This document shows, piece after piece, positions 36,220-44,184 of a stretch of DNA of 64,000 bases. How positions within the stretch are numbered: position 1 is the stretch's first letter; every line of letters starts with the position of its first letter. The translations under genes were made by a program, and so were the position numbers. Location: contig NZ_JACHJW010000001.1 in the NCBI RefSeq assembly GCF_014203835.1, forward strand, positions 6,646,501 to 6,710,500, given 5' to 3'. The notes beneath the pieces were generated by a model. The model searched no databases and was not told the origin of the DNA. It saw nothing but the letters and a program-made list of their open reading frames with translations. This DNA is from Micromonospora polyrhachis. Lineage in GTDB: Bacteria; Actinomycetota; Actinomycetes; Mycobacteriales; Micromonosporaceae.

Positions 36220-36263
36220 CCGGCCTTCGGTGGTTCCGGCGCGGTGCGGCAGGCCCGGTCAGC
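36215..36263 (+). terminator. Hairpin overlapping the stop of the flavoprotein gene
   Basis: GCTGACCGGCCT (36215-36226), which contains the stop codon, pairs with AGGCCCGGTCAGC (36251-36263) with one bulged base, leaving a 24-base loop. Confidence 0.55.
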
Positions 36264-36289
36264 GCGTCGCAGGTCAGGGGCACCGCGGG

Positions 36290-37318
36290 TCAGGGCACCA
36301 GGACCGCCCGACCGTGGATCTCGCCCCGGCGCAGCTTGTCGTACACCTCGACGACGTCGGTCAGCGGGAAGGCGTGCACCTCGGCTTTGACCAGGCCCTG
36401 CTGCGCCAGGGCGACGACCTCCTGAAGCTCGGCCCGGGTACCCCAGAACGGGATTCGGGCGGTGGTCTCCAGCGGTACCGGAACCGGTCCGGCACCCGTC
36501 TGCAGGGTCAGTCCGCCGCCACCAAGCCCGACCAGCATGAGTTGGCCACCGGCGGAGACCACCGACCGGGCCAGGGTCAGCGTCGAGTCCACCCCCACGA
36601 AGTCCAGTACGACGTCCGCCCCGTCCGGCGGCGGTCCGACGATCCGCCGGATCTGGTCCACCGCGTCCTGGCCCGCCCGTACGGTGTGCTGCGCGCCCAT
36701 CCTGCTGGCCAGCGCCAGTGCTTCCTCGTTGCTGTCCACGGCGACGACGGTGACTGCGGTGGTGGCGGCGAGGATCCGTATCGCCATGTGGCCGAGACCA
36801 CCGATACCGATGACCACACAGCAGGTACCCGGCCGTAGTGACGGGCGGCTCAGTTCGATGGCGTGGTACGGCGTCAGCCCGGCGTCGGTGAGCGGCGCGG
36901 CCTGGGTCATTTCCAGGTCGCCGATCTTCAGCAGGTGGGACGCGGGGACCACCACGTAGTCGGCCAGCCCACCGTCCCGACTGATCCCGATGCCGCCGAC
37001 CGGCACCGTCCGACACTGGTTTTCCAGGCCGCGCAGACAGGCGCGACAGTGCCCGCAGCCGATGATGCCGTAGACGGCGGCGGCCTCGCCGGGTGTCCAG
37101 CCGGTGACGCCCGGCCCGAGCGCCTCGACTCGTCCGGCAATCTCGTGACCGAGGGTGATCGGGGTGGGGAAGCCCCCCGGGGCGTCCAGGATGTGCAGGT
37201 CGGAGTGGCAGGCGCCGACGGCTCCGACGCCGAGCAGCACCTCGCCGGGCCCGGCTGTGGGCACGGGTACGTCGACCAGTTCCAGGGTTCCCGGGGCGGT
37301 TAGGCGAGCGGCGCGCAT
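36290..37318 (-). CDS. Zinc-dependent alcohol dehydrogenase (MDR family)
   Basis: 342 residues. Catalytic zinc ligands of the family are present: Cys and Asp/His in GACHSDLHILDA, GHEIAGRVEALGPGV, and a later Asp; the structural zinc site is the four-Cys lobe GCGHCRACLRGLENQC. Rossmann motif VVIGIGGLGHMAIRIL with an acidic D in VVAVDSNEE implies NAD preference. ATG 37318 with GGAG about 6 bases upstream is chosen over the longer frame. Oxidises alcohols or reduces aldehydes; substrate unknown. Confidence 0.94.
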   Translation of the reverse strand: MRAARLTAPGTLELVDVPVPTAGPGEVLLGVGAVGACHSDLHILDAPGGFPTPITLGHEIAGRVEALGPGVTGWTPGEAAAVYGIIGCGHCRACLRGLENQCRTVPVGGIGISRDGGLADYVVVPASHLLKIGDLEMTQAAPLTDAGLTPYHAIELSRPSLRPGTCCVVIGIGGLGHMAIRILAATTAVTVVAVDSNEEALALASRMGAQHTVRAGQDAVDQIRRIVGPPPDGADVVLDFVGVDSTLTLARSVVSAGGQLMLVGLGGGGLTLQTGAGPVPVPLETTARIPFWGTRAELQEVVALAQQGLVKAEVHAFPLTDVVEVYDKLRRGEIHGRAVLVP

Positions 37319-37603
37319 TGGTTCTCCAATCCAGCCTGGTCGCCGGTGCCGGACTGTCGGCGACCCGGCGAAGACCGTCATCGGGCGGGTCGAAGCACCT
37401 GTCTACCCAGGGCGGCCGTGATGATGTCGCCACCTTGGCCCGGTGGTGGCGACGGAATGGGGGACCGGGCCGAAGCGGTGGGTGCGTCGGCTTGGCGACC
37501 GACCGGTGCCGGCGGTCGTCTGCTCGGAGGATGATGTCGGAGACGGTAGGTGTGTCGGGTGGATGTCCGTGGGCGGCAGTCGGCCGGAGCCTGGAGGTTG
37601 GTC

Positions 37604-37804
37604 ATGACGGAGGACCGGGAGCCCAGGGAGCGGTTTACGGACGAGGAGTTGGCGTTTCTGCGGTATGCCAGGTTTGGTGAGTTGCCAGACCGGGTGTGCC
37701 CGGAGGACCGCGTCGAGCTGACGGAGACGGAACCTCGACGCGACCGGCCGGATCCGGCCGGTAACCCCGACCAGTGGGCCCTACGGCTCGGTCCGGGCGG
37801 GTGA
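37604..37804 (+). CDS. Small acidic hypothetical protein, 66 aa
   Basis: Highly charged, no membrane segment: RERFTDEELAFLRYARFGEL then a Pro/Asp/Arg-rich tail. CTGGAGG 5-11 bases before ATG 37604 and G/C third positions support coding. The 'eLaFLRyARFGeLP' opening looks like a conserved short actinobacterial protein, function unknown. Followed by a hairpin 30 bases on. Confidence 0.65.
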   Translation: MTEDREPRERFTDEELAFLRYARFGELPDRVCPEDRVELTETEPRRDRPDPAGNPDQWALRLGPGG

Positions 37805-37833
37805 CGGGTCCGGCGGGTCCTGGCCGGGCACGC

Positions 37834-37859
37834 CCGGGGTGGGGCTGACCCCACCCCGG
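37834..37859 (+). terminator. Perfect 11-bp hairpin after the small acidic gene
   Basis: CCGGGGTGGGG (37834-37844), loop CTGA, then the complement CCCCACCCCGG (37849-37859). Confidence 0.75.
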
Positions 37860-38056
37860 ACTGGGGGGCAAGCTATAGCGCGCTGTCAGTGTCGTACCGG
37901 GCAGAATCAGGCACGCACCACTCGGGTGGTAACGGTCCGGGAGTCGTCGTGATGCTCAACGGGGGACGGCGACTCCCGGACCGATTGCGTCCGGCGCATG
38001 TTCGACCCCAACCTCTGGTTCTCGTGCTTTTGGGGTGGGGAGGCAAGCACCCACTG

Positions 38057-39061
38057 TTACCGCACTTTGCGGCTGCGGTAGGCGAACATGACAACGGCGA
38101 TGACGATGACGCCGACCACGATGCCGAGGGGGATGAGGATCCGGCGTCCTCCGGAAGGCTCCATCATGTCTGCGATGACTGGTCCAGGCAGGGTGATCTT
38201 GCCTTCCGCCTTCCGCTCAACCGTGCCGCTGACCAGCACCAACTGCGCGTTCCAGCGCCCCGGTAGCGATTCTGTCAACTCGGCGCGGACCTGACCGCTC
38301 TCCCCGGGAAGAATGGTGACGCCTGTCCGCACGCTGAACGGACCAGCCCGTGCCGTGCCGGATTCACGGGACAGGGACAGGGTCCCGGCGAGGTCCAGGG
38401 CGCGCTGGCCAGTGTTCTGCACCTGGGCGGTGATGACGGGCCATTCGCCGGGACCAGGAGCGACCGCGAGGCCACCGATGCGGAAGTCCGTTGGCGGTTC
38501 ACCTCCCGGCCCGACGTCCAGATAGATCCGGACCCCAACCCGGCGAATCTGACCGATGTTGCCGCCGTTGGTCGGTGGCCTGGCTACCTCAGCCCAGACC
38601 GCTGCGTACCGTTCGCCCTGCGATGCGGATTCTGGTACGGCGATGGTCACCTTCACAGACGCCTTGGCCCCGGCTGGCAGGTCGATGTGGGATGCGTCGG
38701 TGCTGACCCAGCCGCTTAGTTCATTGCCGGTACGTCCGGCTGATCCGGTGAAGACGTTCCCCTCGATCGAGGCACCGGCAGAGTAGAGGTCGATGCGCTG
38801 TCGTTCTCGTGATGCATTGCGGACCTCGACCCGTCGATGGATGGTGGTGCCTGGTCTGAGATGGTCGACGATGTAGGCGCGGGCACGTGGATCCTTGACC
38901 CGGACGAATGGGATATCCAGCAGCCGGATGCTTATCGTCTCGTCAGCCGCAACCTGACCGTGGCCGTCGGGGCGCGCGTCGGCTGACGATACGGGCACCG
39001 CGAATGCCAGGACGGTAGCGGACGCCAGGATCGCCAGCCGACGGATACGGTCACAGGACAG
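38057..39061 (-). CDS. WxL-protein peptidoglycan-binding-domain (DUF916-like) membrane-anchored protein
   Basis: Extracellular protein with a DUF916-like domain: GTTIHRRVEVRNASRERQRI, DLYSAGASIEGNVF, LSGWVSTDASHIDLPAGAKA and VTIAVPESASQGERYAAVWAEV (last motif broken here by reading only), a second beta domain, and a C-terminal helix RILIPLGIVVGVIVIAVVMF followed by RSRKVR. In firmicutes such proteins pair with WxL proteins and bind peptidoglycan. A full signal peptide (RRLAILASATVLAFAVPVSS then ADA) lies in frame, but the first standard start, GTG 38998, is inside it. The only upstream codons after a TGA are ATT 39064 and CTG 39061, so a non-standard start overlapping the WxL gene is proposed. 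With GTG the protein would be 313 residues. Confidence 0.72.
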   Translation of the reverse strand: MSCDRIRRLAILASATVLAFAVPVSSADARPDGHGQVAADETISIRLLDIPFVRVKDPRARAYIVDHLRPGTTIHRRVEVRNASRERQRIDLYSAGASIEGNVFTGSAGRTGNELSGWVSTDASHIDLPAGAKASVKVTIAVPESASQGERYAAVWAEVARPPTNGGNIGQIRRVGVRIYLDVGPGGEPPTDFRIGGLAVAPGPGEWPVITAQVQNTGQRALDLAGTLSLSRESGTARAGPFSVRTGVTILPGESGQVRAELTESLPGRWNAQLVLVSGTVERKAEGKITLPGPVIADMMEPSGGRRILIPLGIVVGVIVIAVVMFAYRSRKVR

Positions 39062-39590
39062 AATGGGTCACGGTTCCCGTGTAGGTGCCAGCGATGGCGG
39101 TGCTGGGGATGTTTACCACGATGGTGGGGTTCCAGGTGGCCGAGTTGACGCCGTTTCCGCCGCTGAGGCTGAATGCCGTACGGGGCACGTTGATGATCTC
39201 CGCCTCGGCCGGCGTTTCCTGACCAGGCGTGAAGGTGCCATTTCCGGTGGTCGACGTGGCCGTACCCGACCAGTGGAGGATGTTGATGTTCGGGATCGTC
39301 TCCGCCGGGGTGCCACCGCCAGTGGTGAGGTCGGTGGCGATGACCGTGGTGTTCCAACTGGCGTTCAACGCGGCACGCTGGTCGGACACCGTCACCGCCC
39401 CGAGTTGACCTGACACGGTGCTTCCCGGCACTCCGGCTCCTATGTTCGCCGTCGCCGGTACGGTGATCGCCAGTCCGTCTGGGGCTGTCACGGTCACCGT
39501 CACAATCGTGTCCTCCGCTGAGGCGGCGGTGGCGGACCCGACGACCAGGGCCAAGCCGGCGATGACGGCACCCACAAGCTTTGATCTCAT
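39051..39590 (-). CDS. Secreted WxL-type surface protein
   Basis: 179 residues with a signal peptide (MRSKLVGAVIAGLALVVGSA, AxA site at TAASAED). The mature part is Thr/Val/Gly-rich beta sheet. Two tryptophan-centred segments (ALNASWNTTVIATDLT and NSATWNPTIVVNIPSTAIAG, then TYTGTVTHSVL at the end) match the WxL C-terminal fold that attaches non-covalently to the cell wall, though the exact W-x-L tripeptide is not kept. It overlaps the downstream DUF916-like gene by 11 bases, the pair acting together. ATG start has no strong ribosome site. Upstream 39591-39842 shows no gene. Confidence 0.72.
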   Translation of the reverse strand: MRSKLVGAVIAGLALVVGSATAASAEDTIVTVTVTAPDGLAITVPATANIGAGVPGSTVSGQLGAVTVSDQRAALNASWNTTVIATDLTTGGGTPAETIPNINILHWSGTATSTTGNGTFTPGQETPAEAEIINVPRTAFSLSGGNGVNSATWNPTIVVNIPSTAIAGTYTGTVTHSVL

Positions 39591-39842
39591 GAAGTTTCTC
39601 CGCTGATGTGAAGTATGGCTAAAGCGACATTCTGCATGCTAGTTCCGCAATGCGATCAACCCTGTGCAAACAGAACATCTGCGTGAATCCTTCGTGCGCG
39701 GCGGCCCACCGGTACGCCCGCCGTGCGGGGCACCGTGCCGACGCGCTCCTTCGCAGCCCTCAGGGTTGATTCCTGCCCGACCCTGTCTGGGGCGGATGCC
39801 CGGTTTTCGTTCATGATCAACAGGCTGGCGACGGGCTGACGC

Positions 39843-39868
39843 GGAATGTTGGCGGTCGGCCGGTCGTT
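39843..39868 (+). promoter_or_regulatory. SigR/SigH-type promoter (GGAAT-N18-GTT) of the second transglycosylase-like gene
   Basis: GGAAT at 39843-39847, exactly 18 bases, GTT at 39866-39868. The preceding 40 bases (CATGATCAACAGG and following) are shared with the corresponding region before the paralogue at 46506. The 252-base gap upstream (39591-39842) is otherwise featureless, moderately AT-rich next to the WxL gene. Confidence 0.62.
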
Positions 39869-39875
39869 ACATCTT

Positions 39876-40034
39876 GTCTACGCCCCCACCCCGGGACCTC
39901 GGGGTTGGGTGTGGCGTTCTGATTCTTTCCCCCCCCCTCTTTCAGGTGAGCGCGGCGCGTATCTGCGCGTGTGTTCCCTGGCGTCTTCTGTCCCCCGGGA
40001 GGCGTTTCCTTTCCCCCGTATTGGAGCTTTGGTC
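39876..40034 (+). promoter_or_regulatory. Structured 5' leader of the transglycosylase-like gene
   Basis: About 160 bases between the predicted start site and ATG are nearly identical to the leader at 46348-46505. The first part folds into a strong stem-loop, 39880-39917 (ACGCC outer arm, a 4-bp and 5-bp inner stem with one bulged T, 6-base loop). A C-rich tract and a pyrimidine-rich stretch follow. Both stem differences between copies replace a Watson-Crick pair by G-U, so pairing is kept. It does not match a riboswitch class that I know. Confidence 0.5.
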
Positions 40035-40622
40035 ATGAACACGATTCTGCGTAAGAGTGTGCTTGCTGCTGCTGGTCTTGCTTTCACCGGTGGTGTGTTC
40101 GCGGGTCCGGCGCTGGCCGACCAGACTGTCACCGCGTCGCCGAAGTCGACTGGTGTCGCCGTGCAGGCTGACAAGCCGGCGAAGGACAAGCTGATCCCGC
40201 ACGGTGTGCAGGGTGAGCAGTCGCGGATTCCGTTGAACGGTGAGCAGACCGGGAACGTGAAGGCGATCGTCAAGGCTACGAAGAAGGCTGGTATGGACGA
40301 GCGGGCTGCTGTGGTGGCTGTCGCGACGAGTCTGCAGGAGTCGAAGTTGGAGAATCTGGGTCATCTGGGTGACCGGAATGATCACGACTCGCAGGGGTTG
40401 TTCCAGCAGCGTCCGTCTTCGGGTTGGGGTTCGGTGGAGCAGATCACGGATCCGGAGTACTCGACGACGGCGTTCCTGAAGGGTCTGAAGCAGGTTGACG
40501 GTTGGCAGGAGATGCCGTTGACGCAGGCGGCGCAGAAGGTTCAGGTGTCGGCGTACCCGTTCCACTATGCGCAGTGGGAGAGCCAGGCTGCTGACCTGGT
40601 AGCCGAGCACTGGAACAGCTGA
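40035..40622 (+). CDS. Secreted transglycosylase-like protein, 195 aa (paralogue 1 of the near-identical pair)
   Basis: Signal peptide MNTILRKSVLAAAGLAFTGG with cleavage after ALA (residue about 30), a short linker, then the same domain as at 32360: LIPHGVQGEQSRI, VATSLQESKLENLGHLG (candidate catalytic Glu), DRNDHDSQGLFQQRPSSGWG, DPEYSTTAFLKGLKQVDGWQ and VSAYPFHYAQWE. Short size and export fit a peptidoglycan-cleaving or remodelling enzyme. Codons are unusually rich in GCT and GGT for this genome, as in highly expressed genes. ATG with GGAG 10 bases upstream. Ends before an 18-bp terminator. Confidence 0.82.
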   Translation: MNTILRKSVLAAAGLAFTGGVFAGPALADQTVTASPKSTGVAVQADKPAKDKLIPHGVQGEQSRIPLNGEQTGNVKAIVKATKKAGMDERAAVVAVATSLQESKLENLGHLGDRNDHDSQGLFQQRPSSGWGSVEQITDPEYSTTAFLKGLKQVDGWQEMPLTQAAQKVQVSAYPFHYAQWESQAADLVAEHWNS

Positions 40623-40654
40623 CCCGACCAGCAACTGACAGATAACCGAACCGC

Positions 40655-40695
40655 AACGGGCTCCCGACCGGACGACATCCGGTCGGGAGCCCGTT
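40655..40695 (+). terminator. Perfect 18-bp terminator after paralogue 1
   Basis: AACGGGCTCCCGACCGGA (40655-40672), loop CGACA, exact complement at 40678-40695, followed by TTGCT. One of the strongest terminators in the window; its sequence is unrelated to the terminator after the second copy. Confidence 0.9.
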
Positions 40696-40740
40696 TTGCT
40701 CTCTGCACTCGCAGCCTGGGTGTCTCGCGGTCGAGTCGCT

Positions 40741-40789
40741 AGGAAGGGCATTCTTCTATGTAAAATGCGATAAGAAGGGGCCCTTTCCT
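40741..40789. repeat. GAAGGGGCCCTTTCC-type hairpin element
   Basis: Left arm 40741-40756 and right arm 40774-40789 (GAAGGGGCCCTTTCCT) form an imperfect stem around an AT-rich loop. The right arm is the core shared with the hairpin after secA2 and, more loosely, with the one at 5719. It ends 16 bases before the -10 box of the DUF3592 gene. Confidence 0.55.
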
Positions 40790-40817
40790 CCTTTCCGGCT
40801 GCCGTTATGATCTTGGT

Positions 40818-41483
40818 GTGTCTAGTGGATCAAGCCCGTCAGGACCTGCATCGGTGCCCATCCGCCAGCCGACCGGGCCGGGTCAATCGCCTCAACCGGC
40901 GGGACGCTGGTCGGCTGGTGGTTCGCTCGTCGTGACGTTGCTGGTTGCGATGCTTGGTGTGGCCGTCATCGGAGTCAACGCCGGCATCGCCTATGCCACG
41001 GTTGTCTGGTCGAGCGTCATTCCGATCATGACTGGGCTCGTCTTCTGTCTGGCCTTCGCGGTGGCCGTCCGCCTGCTGCATCGCGCGACCTGGCTGGCCG
41101 TCCTGTCGATCCTTCCGGCCGTGTTCGTCCTTGTGGGGTCGGTGCAGCTTGCCCCCGAGGCAGTGCTGGAGAGGCGTGGCACCCGGCAAGAGGTGGCCAT
41201 TGTCGATGTGGAGGTCAATGGCAATCGGCATGCGTTCCACCTTCAGGGTAGTGACGGGCCGCTCGATGAACAGCTGATCTATCAGGGCAGCTTTCCCAGC
41301 TATCGGGTTGGTGACAGGCTGACCGTGGTCGTTGACCCGGACGGGGTGGTCGAGCTTGAGGATGCCGACGACGTCGACTCTGCGGGCAAGCTGGGGATGC
41401 TCGTCATGGGCGGCGTCGGCTGGAGTCTCATCGCCTCACTGGCCGGATGGCGTGGGCACGTCCGCCGTAAGAAAGGCCGGTAA
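40818..41483 (+). CDS. DUF3592-like membrane protein
   Basis: 221 residues. Pro/Ser-rich cytoplasmic N-terminus (about 30), three membrane helices (LVVTLLVAMLGVAVIGVNAG, MTGLVFCLAFAVAVRLLH, LAVLSILPAVFVLVGSVQLA), a beta-rich extracellular part with SYRVGDRLTVVVDPDGVVEL, typical of DUF3592, and a last helix near 195-215. Function unknown. GTG 40818 lies 6 bases after TATGAT (40806-40811), so leaderless. Confidence 0.78.
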   Translation: MSSGSSPSGPASVPIRQPTGPGQSPQPAGRWSAGGSLVVTLLVAMLGVAVIGVNAGIAYATVVWSSVIPIMTGLVFCLAFAVAVRLLHRATWLAVLSILPAVFVLVGSVQLAPEAVLERRGTRQEVAIVDVEVNGNRHAFHLQGSDGPLDEQLIYQGSFPSYRVGDRLTVVVDPDGVVELEDADDVDSAGKLGMLVMGGVGWSLIASLAGWRGHVRRKKGR

Positions 41484-41512
41484 CGCCCTGACAGGCTAGG
41501 CGTTCTCCCTGG

Positions 41513-42172
41513 TCAACGCGGCCAGTCGGCCAGTTGCTGACGAAGGAGTCGTACCTGCGGGTCGGTCAGACCGTAGCGGGCGAACCGTTGATCAGGAAGC
41601 CGATCGAGATAGCGGCCGACGTCGCGGATGTCGTCCAGTTCGAGAGCGGGATCGATTCGGTGAGCGAGCTCGATAAGGCGCTGGACCGAATACCGCTCCA
41701 ACGCGGCGGCGACGTCGATGTAGTCGCGTGCCTCGCGGCGACTGATCAGCGCGGCGGTCTTGCTGGCCACCAGATCCTCGACGTGCATGACCGGACCGAG
41801 GTCCATGACGACCGGGCTGCGGTGCCGGTCGAGGCGGCCCAGGGTGAGCCGAAGCTGCCGACCGTCCCGGGCAACGATGAAGTCCTTCATGTCGAGTTCG
41901 AATCCGGCGAAGAGCCCGGCCAGGTCCGTGTCGGGTTCCTCGTCGACCACCTCGAACCCGGCCGACTCGAGCGCGAGGCGTACCTCTGCGGTCGCTGCTG
42001 CCGCTGCTCCGTCCACGTCGGCGAACAGGTCGACATCCTCGGTCGGGCGGGACACCAGGCCGTGTGCCACCCACGCCACCCCGCCGCCGAGTACGAACCG
42101 GTGCTTGTCGGCGACGGAGAGAGCGATGCGGGCGACCTCTCGGTAGAAGCCGTTGACGTGGGTGGTGGTCAT
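41513..42172 (-). CDS. AbiEii/AbiGii-type nucleotidyltransferase
   Basis: 219 residues. Nucleotidyltransferase signature LGGGVAWVAHGLVSRPTEDVDLF-type: GG at residues 29-31 and D46-V-D48 as metal ligands, followed by DMKDFIVARDGRQLRLTLGR, VMHVEDLVASKTAALISRREARDYIDV (read in two parts), where K138 and the R-x-x-RDYIDV region match AbiEii toxins, which modify tRNA or other targets. Starts at ATG 42172, overlapping the upstream gene's stop by 4 bases (ATGA), as in toxin-antitoxin pairs. Confidence 0.85.
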   Translation of the reverse strand: MTTTHVNGFYREVARIALSVADKHRFVLGGGVAWVAHGLVSRPTEDVDLFADVDGAAAAATAEVRLALESAGFEVVDEEPDTDLAGLFAGFELDMKDFIVARDGRQLRLTLGRLDRHRSPVVMDLGPVMHVEDLVASKTAALISRREARDYIDVAAALERYSVQRLIELAHRIDPALELDDIRDVGRYLDRLPDQRFARYGLTDPQVRLLRQQLADWPR

Positions 42173-42513
42173 GCCGCCTGACGCAGCGTGGGGTGCCGGC
42201 TCTCCCAGGCCCGCCGGACACCGTGCGGCAGGTTGAGGTCCGGCCATACCCGCCGCAGGATGGCACCGTTGATGAGTTGCCGCAGGTCTGCGCAGCGGGT
42301 GGTCTCGCGCAGTACGTTCTCGTACATCCACAGCAACTGGTCCGGGTCGGCCAGGTCAAAGGTGCGGTCCGGGCTCCACATCAGCCGTAGCGGCAGTTCC
42401 ACCACGCCCTGGGTCGGCCCGGTCAGCTCGCCGACCGTCGGGGTCACGACGGCCGGGCGTCCCGGGCGGGCCAGGTAGGTGACGCTGGCCAAGGTGGTGG
42501 TGTCGCCCCGCAT
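42169..42513 (-). CDS. Partner protein of the AbiEii-type nucleotidyltransferase, 114 aa
   Basis: 114 residues: VVELPLRLMWSPDRTFDLAD, MYENVLRETTRCADLRQLIN, GAILRRVWPDLNLPHGVRRA then WESRHPTLRQAA. I do not recognise a named domain; the helical second half with W/P/L-rich ends could bind the toxin or DNA. TACCCT (42525-42520) stands 6 bases before ATG: leaderless type. Four-base overlap with the nucleotidyltransferase gene and order (partner first) suit an antitoxin (inference). Confidence 0.65.
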   Translation of the reverse strand: MRGDTTTLASVTYLARPGRPAVVTPTVGELTGPTQGVVELPLRLMWSPDRTFDLADPDQLLWMYENVLRETTRCADLRQLINGAILRRVWPDLNLPHGVRRAWESRHPTLRQAA

Positions 42514-42561
42514 GGCCTCAGGGTAGCCCGAACAGCGCCTGCCGGGTACGTCCCAAGCCGG

Positions 42562-44076
42562 CTACGCCATGTGATTTGTGGTAGTTCTTCCCCTGGCCGT
42601 GCCCGTTGGGTGCTTTGGCGCCCGTACCTCTCGGCCGACGCGTGCCAGCCCGGTAAGGCGTGCCACGAGTACGGCGATGCAGCCCACCATCGCGGTGCCG
42701 AGCAACACCATGAAAGTGGGATAAAGGTATGTCACCTGGATCCAGGCGACATCCCGTCCCCGGTAGAGCACGCTCACCACGTGGTGGATCGAGCTGAAGA
42801 GCAGCAGTGGCAGGAGGAGTGGAAGCAACCGTGCCACCGTCCAGAGCCATGCCCTTCGGCCTGCCGCCCAGCGGCGTGCGCGAAGCACCCCCCAGCCGGC
42901 GAGTAGTGCGGTAACGCTGGCGAGTGCCAGCAGCACTCCGTCGATGACCAGGAGCGGCGTACCGGTCGAGGGAACCGGCGTGCCCTCCAGCAGCGCGATG
43001 ATGCGTGCGATGAGCGCCGAGGCGTCGCCGTGGGCCAGGCCGGTGTTCGCCATGACCGCGACGCCGTAGCCGGACGCCGGCAGGAGCGCCTGGTACGCCG
43101 TCGAGGTGAACAGGTCTCCGCTGTGTTCGATCACCGGTGCTCCGGACGCGCTCGTTGCGATCGACCAGCCCAGGGCGTAGGACCCCGAGACCGTGGAGGG
43201 GGTGTGCAGCGTGGTGAGACCAGCGGGGGAGATGATCGCCGTTCCGTTCCGGCCGCGTCCCTGGTTGCCATGCGCGATCAGCCACGCCGCCATGTCGTAC
43301 GCGGAACTGAGTACCCCGCCGGAGCCGTTGCCGAAGGCCGGCGGTTCGGGTACGGCGACGGCCATACCGAGGATCATCAGGTGACCCCGCGCGCTTGGCG
43401 GCAGGTCACTCGCCACGTTGGCGGTGCGACTGTCGGTCATGCCGAGCGGACCGAACACCTGCTGTCGTAGGTAGTCGTCGAACGAGCGGCCGCTGACCAC
43501 CTCGACCAACCGGGCGGCCACCTGGAAGTTCGGGTTGTGGTACTCCCACCTCGTACCGGGGTCGGCGGCCAACCGGGCGGTACGCATCGTCGCCACGGCC
43601 TCCTGCAACGATCTTGGTACCGGCCGGCGGCTGAAGGAGCGGTATGTCGTGTCCGACATGCCAGAGGTCTGATTCAGCAGCTGCCGTACGGTGATCTGGC
43701 CTGCCCGGGGGTCGGCCATCGTGAACTCCGGCAGGTACGCCTGCACCGGCCCATCGAGCGCGACCCGACCCGCCTCCACCAGTTGCATCACGGCGAGTGC
43801 GGTGAACGACTTGCTTACCGATGCCACCGCCATCGGGGTGTGTGCCGTGATCGGGTCACCGGCCGGGGTGTGGCCGTAGCCGGCGGCGTGCACCACCGTC
43901 GATCCCCGAGTGACCGTCACCGCCGCCCCGGGTAGGCCGGTGGCGTCGCGGTACTCCCGTACGACAGTGTCGATGGCCGAGGCGTCGACGCCGGCCGGTG
44001 GACCGAGCGGCGTCGTCGGAGTGGGTGATGCGGCGAGTGTCACCGCGCCAGCCAGGGCGAGTATTCGCGTGATCAT
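42562..44076 (-). CDS. Beta-lactamase-fold serine hydrolase with C-terminal membrane domain
   Basis: 504 residues. Signal peptide-like start (ILALAGAVTLAASP), class C beta-lactamase/PBP fold with S86-V-S-K89, Tyr in EYHNPNFQVAARLVEVVSG (Y-x-N), and the HSG triad in VIEHSGDLF. After residue 350 come four to five membrane helices (LLVIDGVLLALASVTALLAG, LLPLLLPLLLFSSIHHVVSV, FMVLLGTAMVGCIAVLV). Could be a D-aminopeptidase or D,D-endopeptidase rather than a resistance enzyme. Divergent from the two-component system. Confidence 0.88.
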   Translation of the reverse strand: MITRILALAGAVTLAASPTPTTPLGPPAGVDASAIDTVVREYRDATGLPGAAVTVTRGSTVVHAAGYGHTPAGDPITAHTPMAVASVSKSFTALAVMQLVEAGRVALDGPVQAYLPEFTMADPRAGQITVRQLLNQTSGMSDTTYRSFSRRPVPRSLQEAVATMRTARLAADPGTRWEYHNPNFQVAARLVEVVSGRSFDDYLRQQVFGPLGMTDSRTANVASDLPPSARGHLMILGMAVAVPEPPAFGNGSGGVLSSAYDMAAWLIAHGNQGRGRNGTAIISPAGLTTLHTPSTVSGSYALGWSIATSASGAPVIEHSGDLFTSTAYQALLPASGYGVAVMANTGLAHGDASALIARIIALLEGTPVPSTGTPLLVIDGVLLALASVTALLAGWGVLRARRWAAGRRAWLWTVARLLPLLLPLLLFSSIHHVVSVLYRGRDVAWIQVTYLYPTFMVLLGTAMVGCIAVLVARLTGLARVGREVRAPKHPTGTARGRTTTNHMA

Positions 44077-44184
44077 GGGGGAAGTCTCGGCCGGTCAGGC
44101 GATTCGTACATCGGATCGCGGTCCGAATCCAGGGTCGGACCGTGGTCTGATGCCCGGGCGGCAGCCGGCGGATACGGTGTCCGC

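Noticed and set aside
39876-40034. ydaO/yuaA c-di-AMP riboswitch before the transglycosylase-like gene
   Set aside because: Such riboswitches do precede actinobacterial wall hydrolases, but the conserved core elements could not be found in this leader.
44076-44184. Shared operator between the hydrolase and two-component genes
   Set aside because: No convincing palindrome found in the 108-base gap, only the leaderless -10 box of the kinase.
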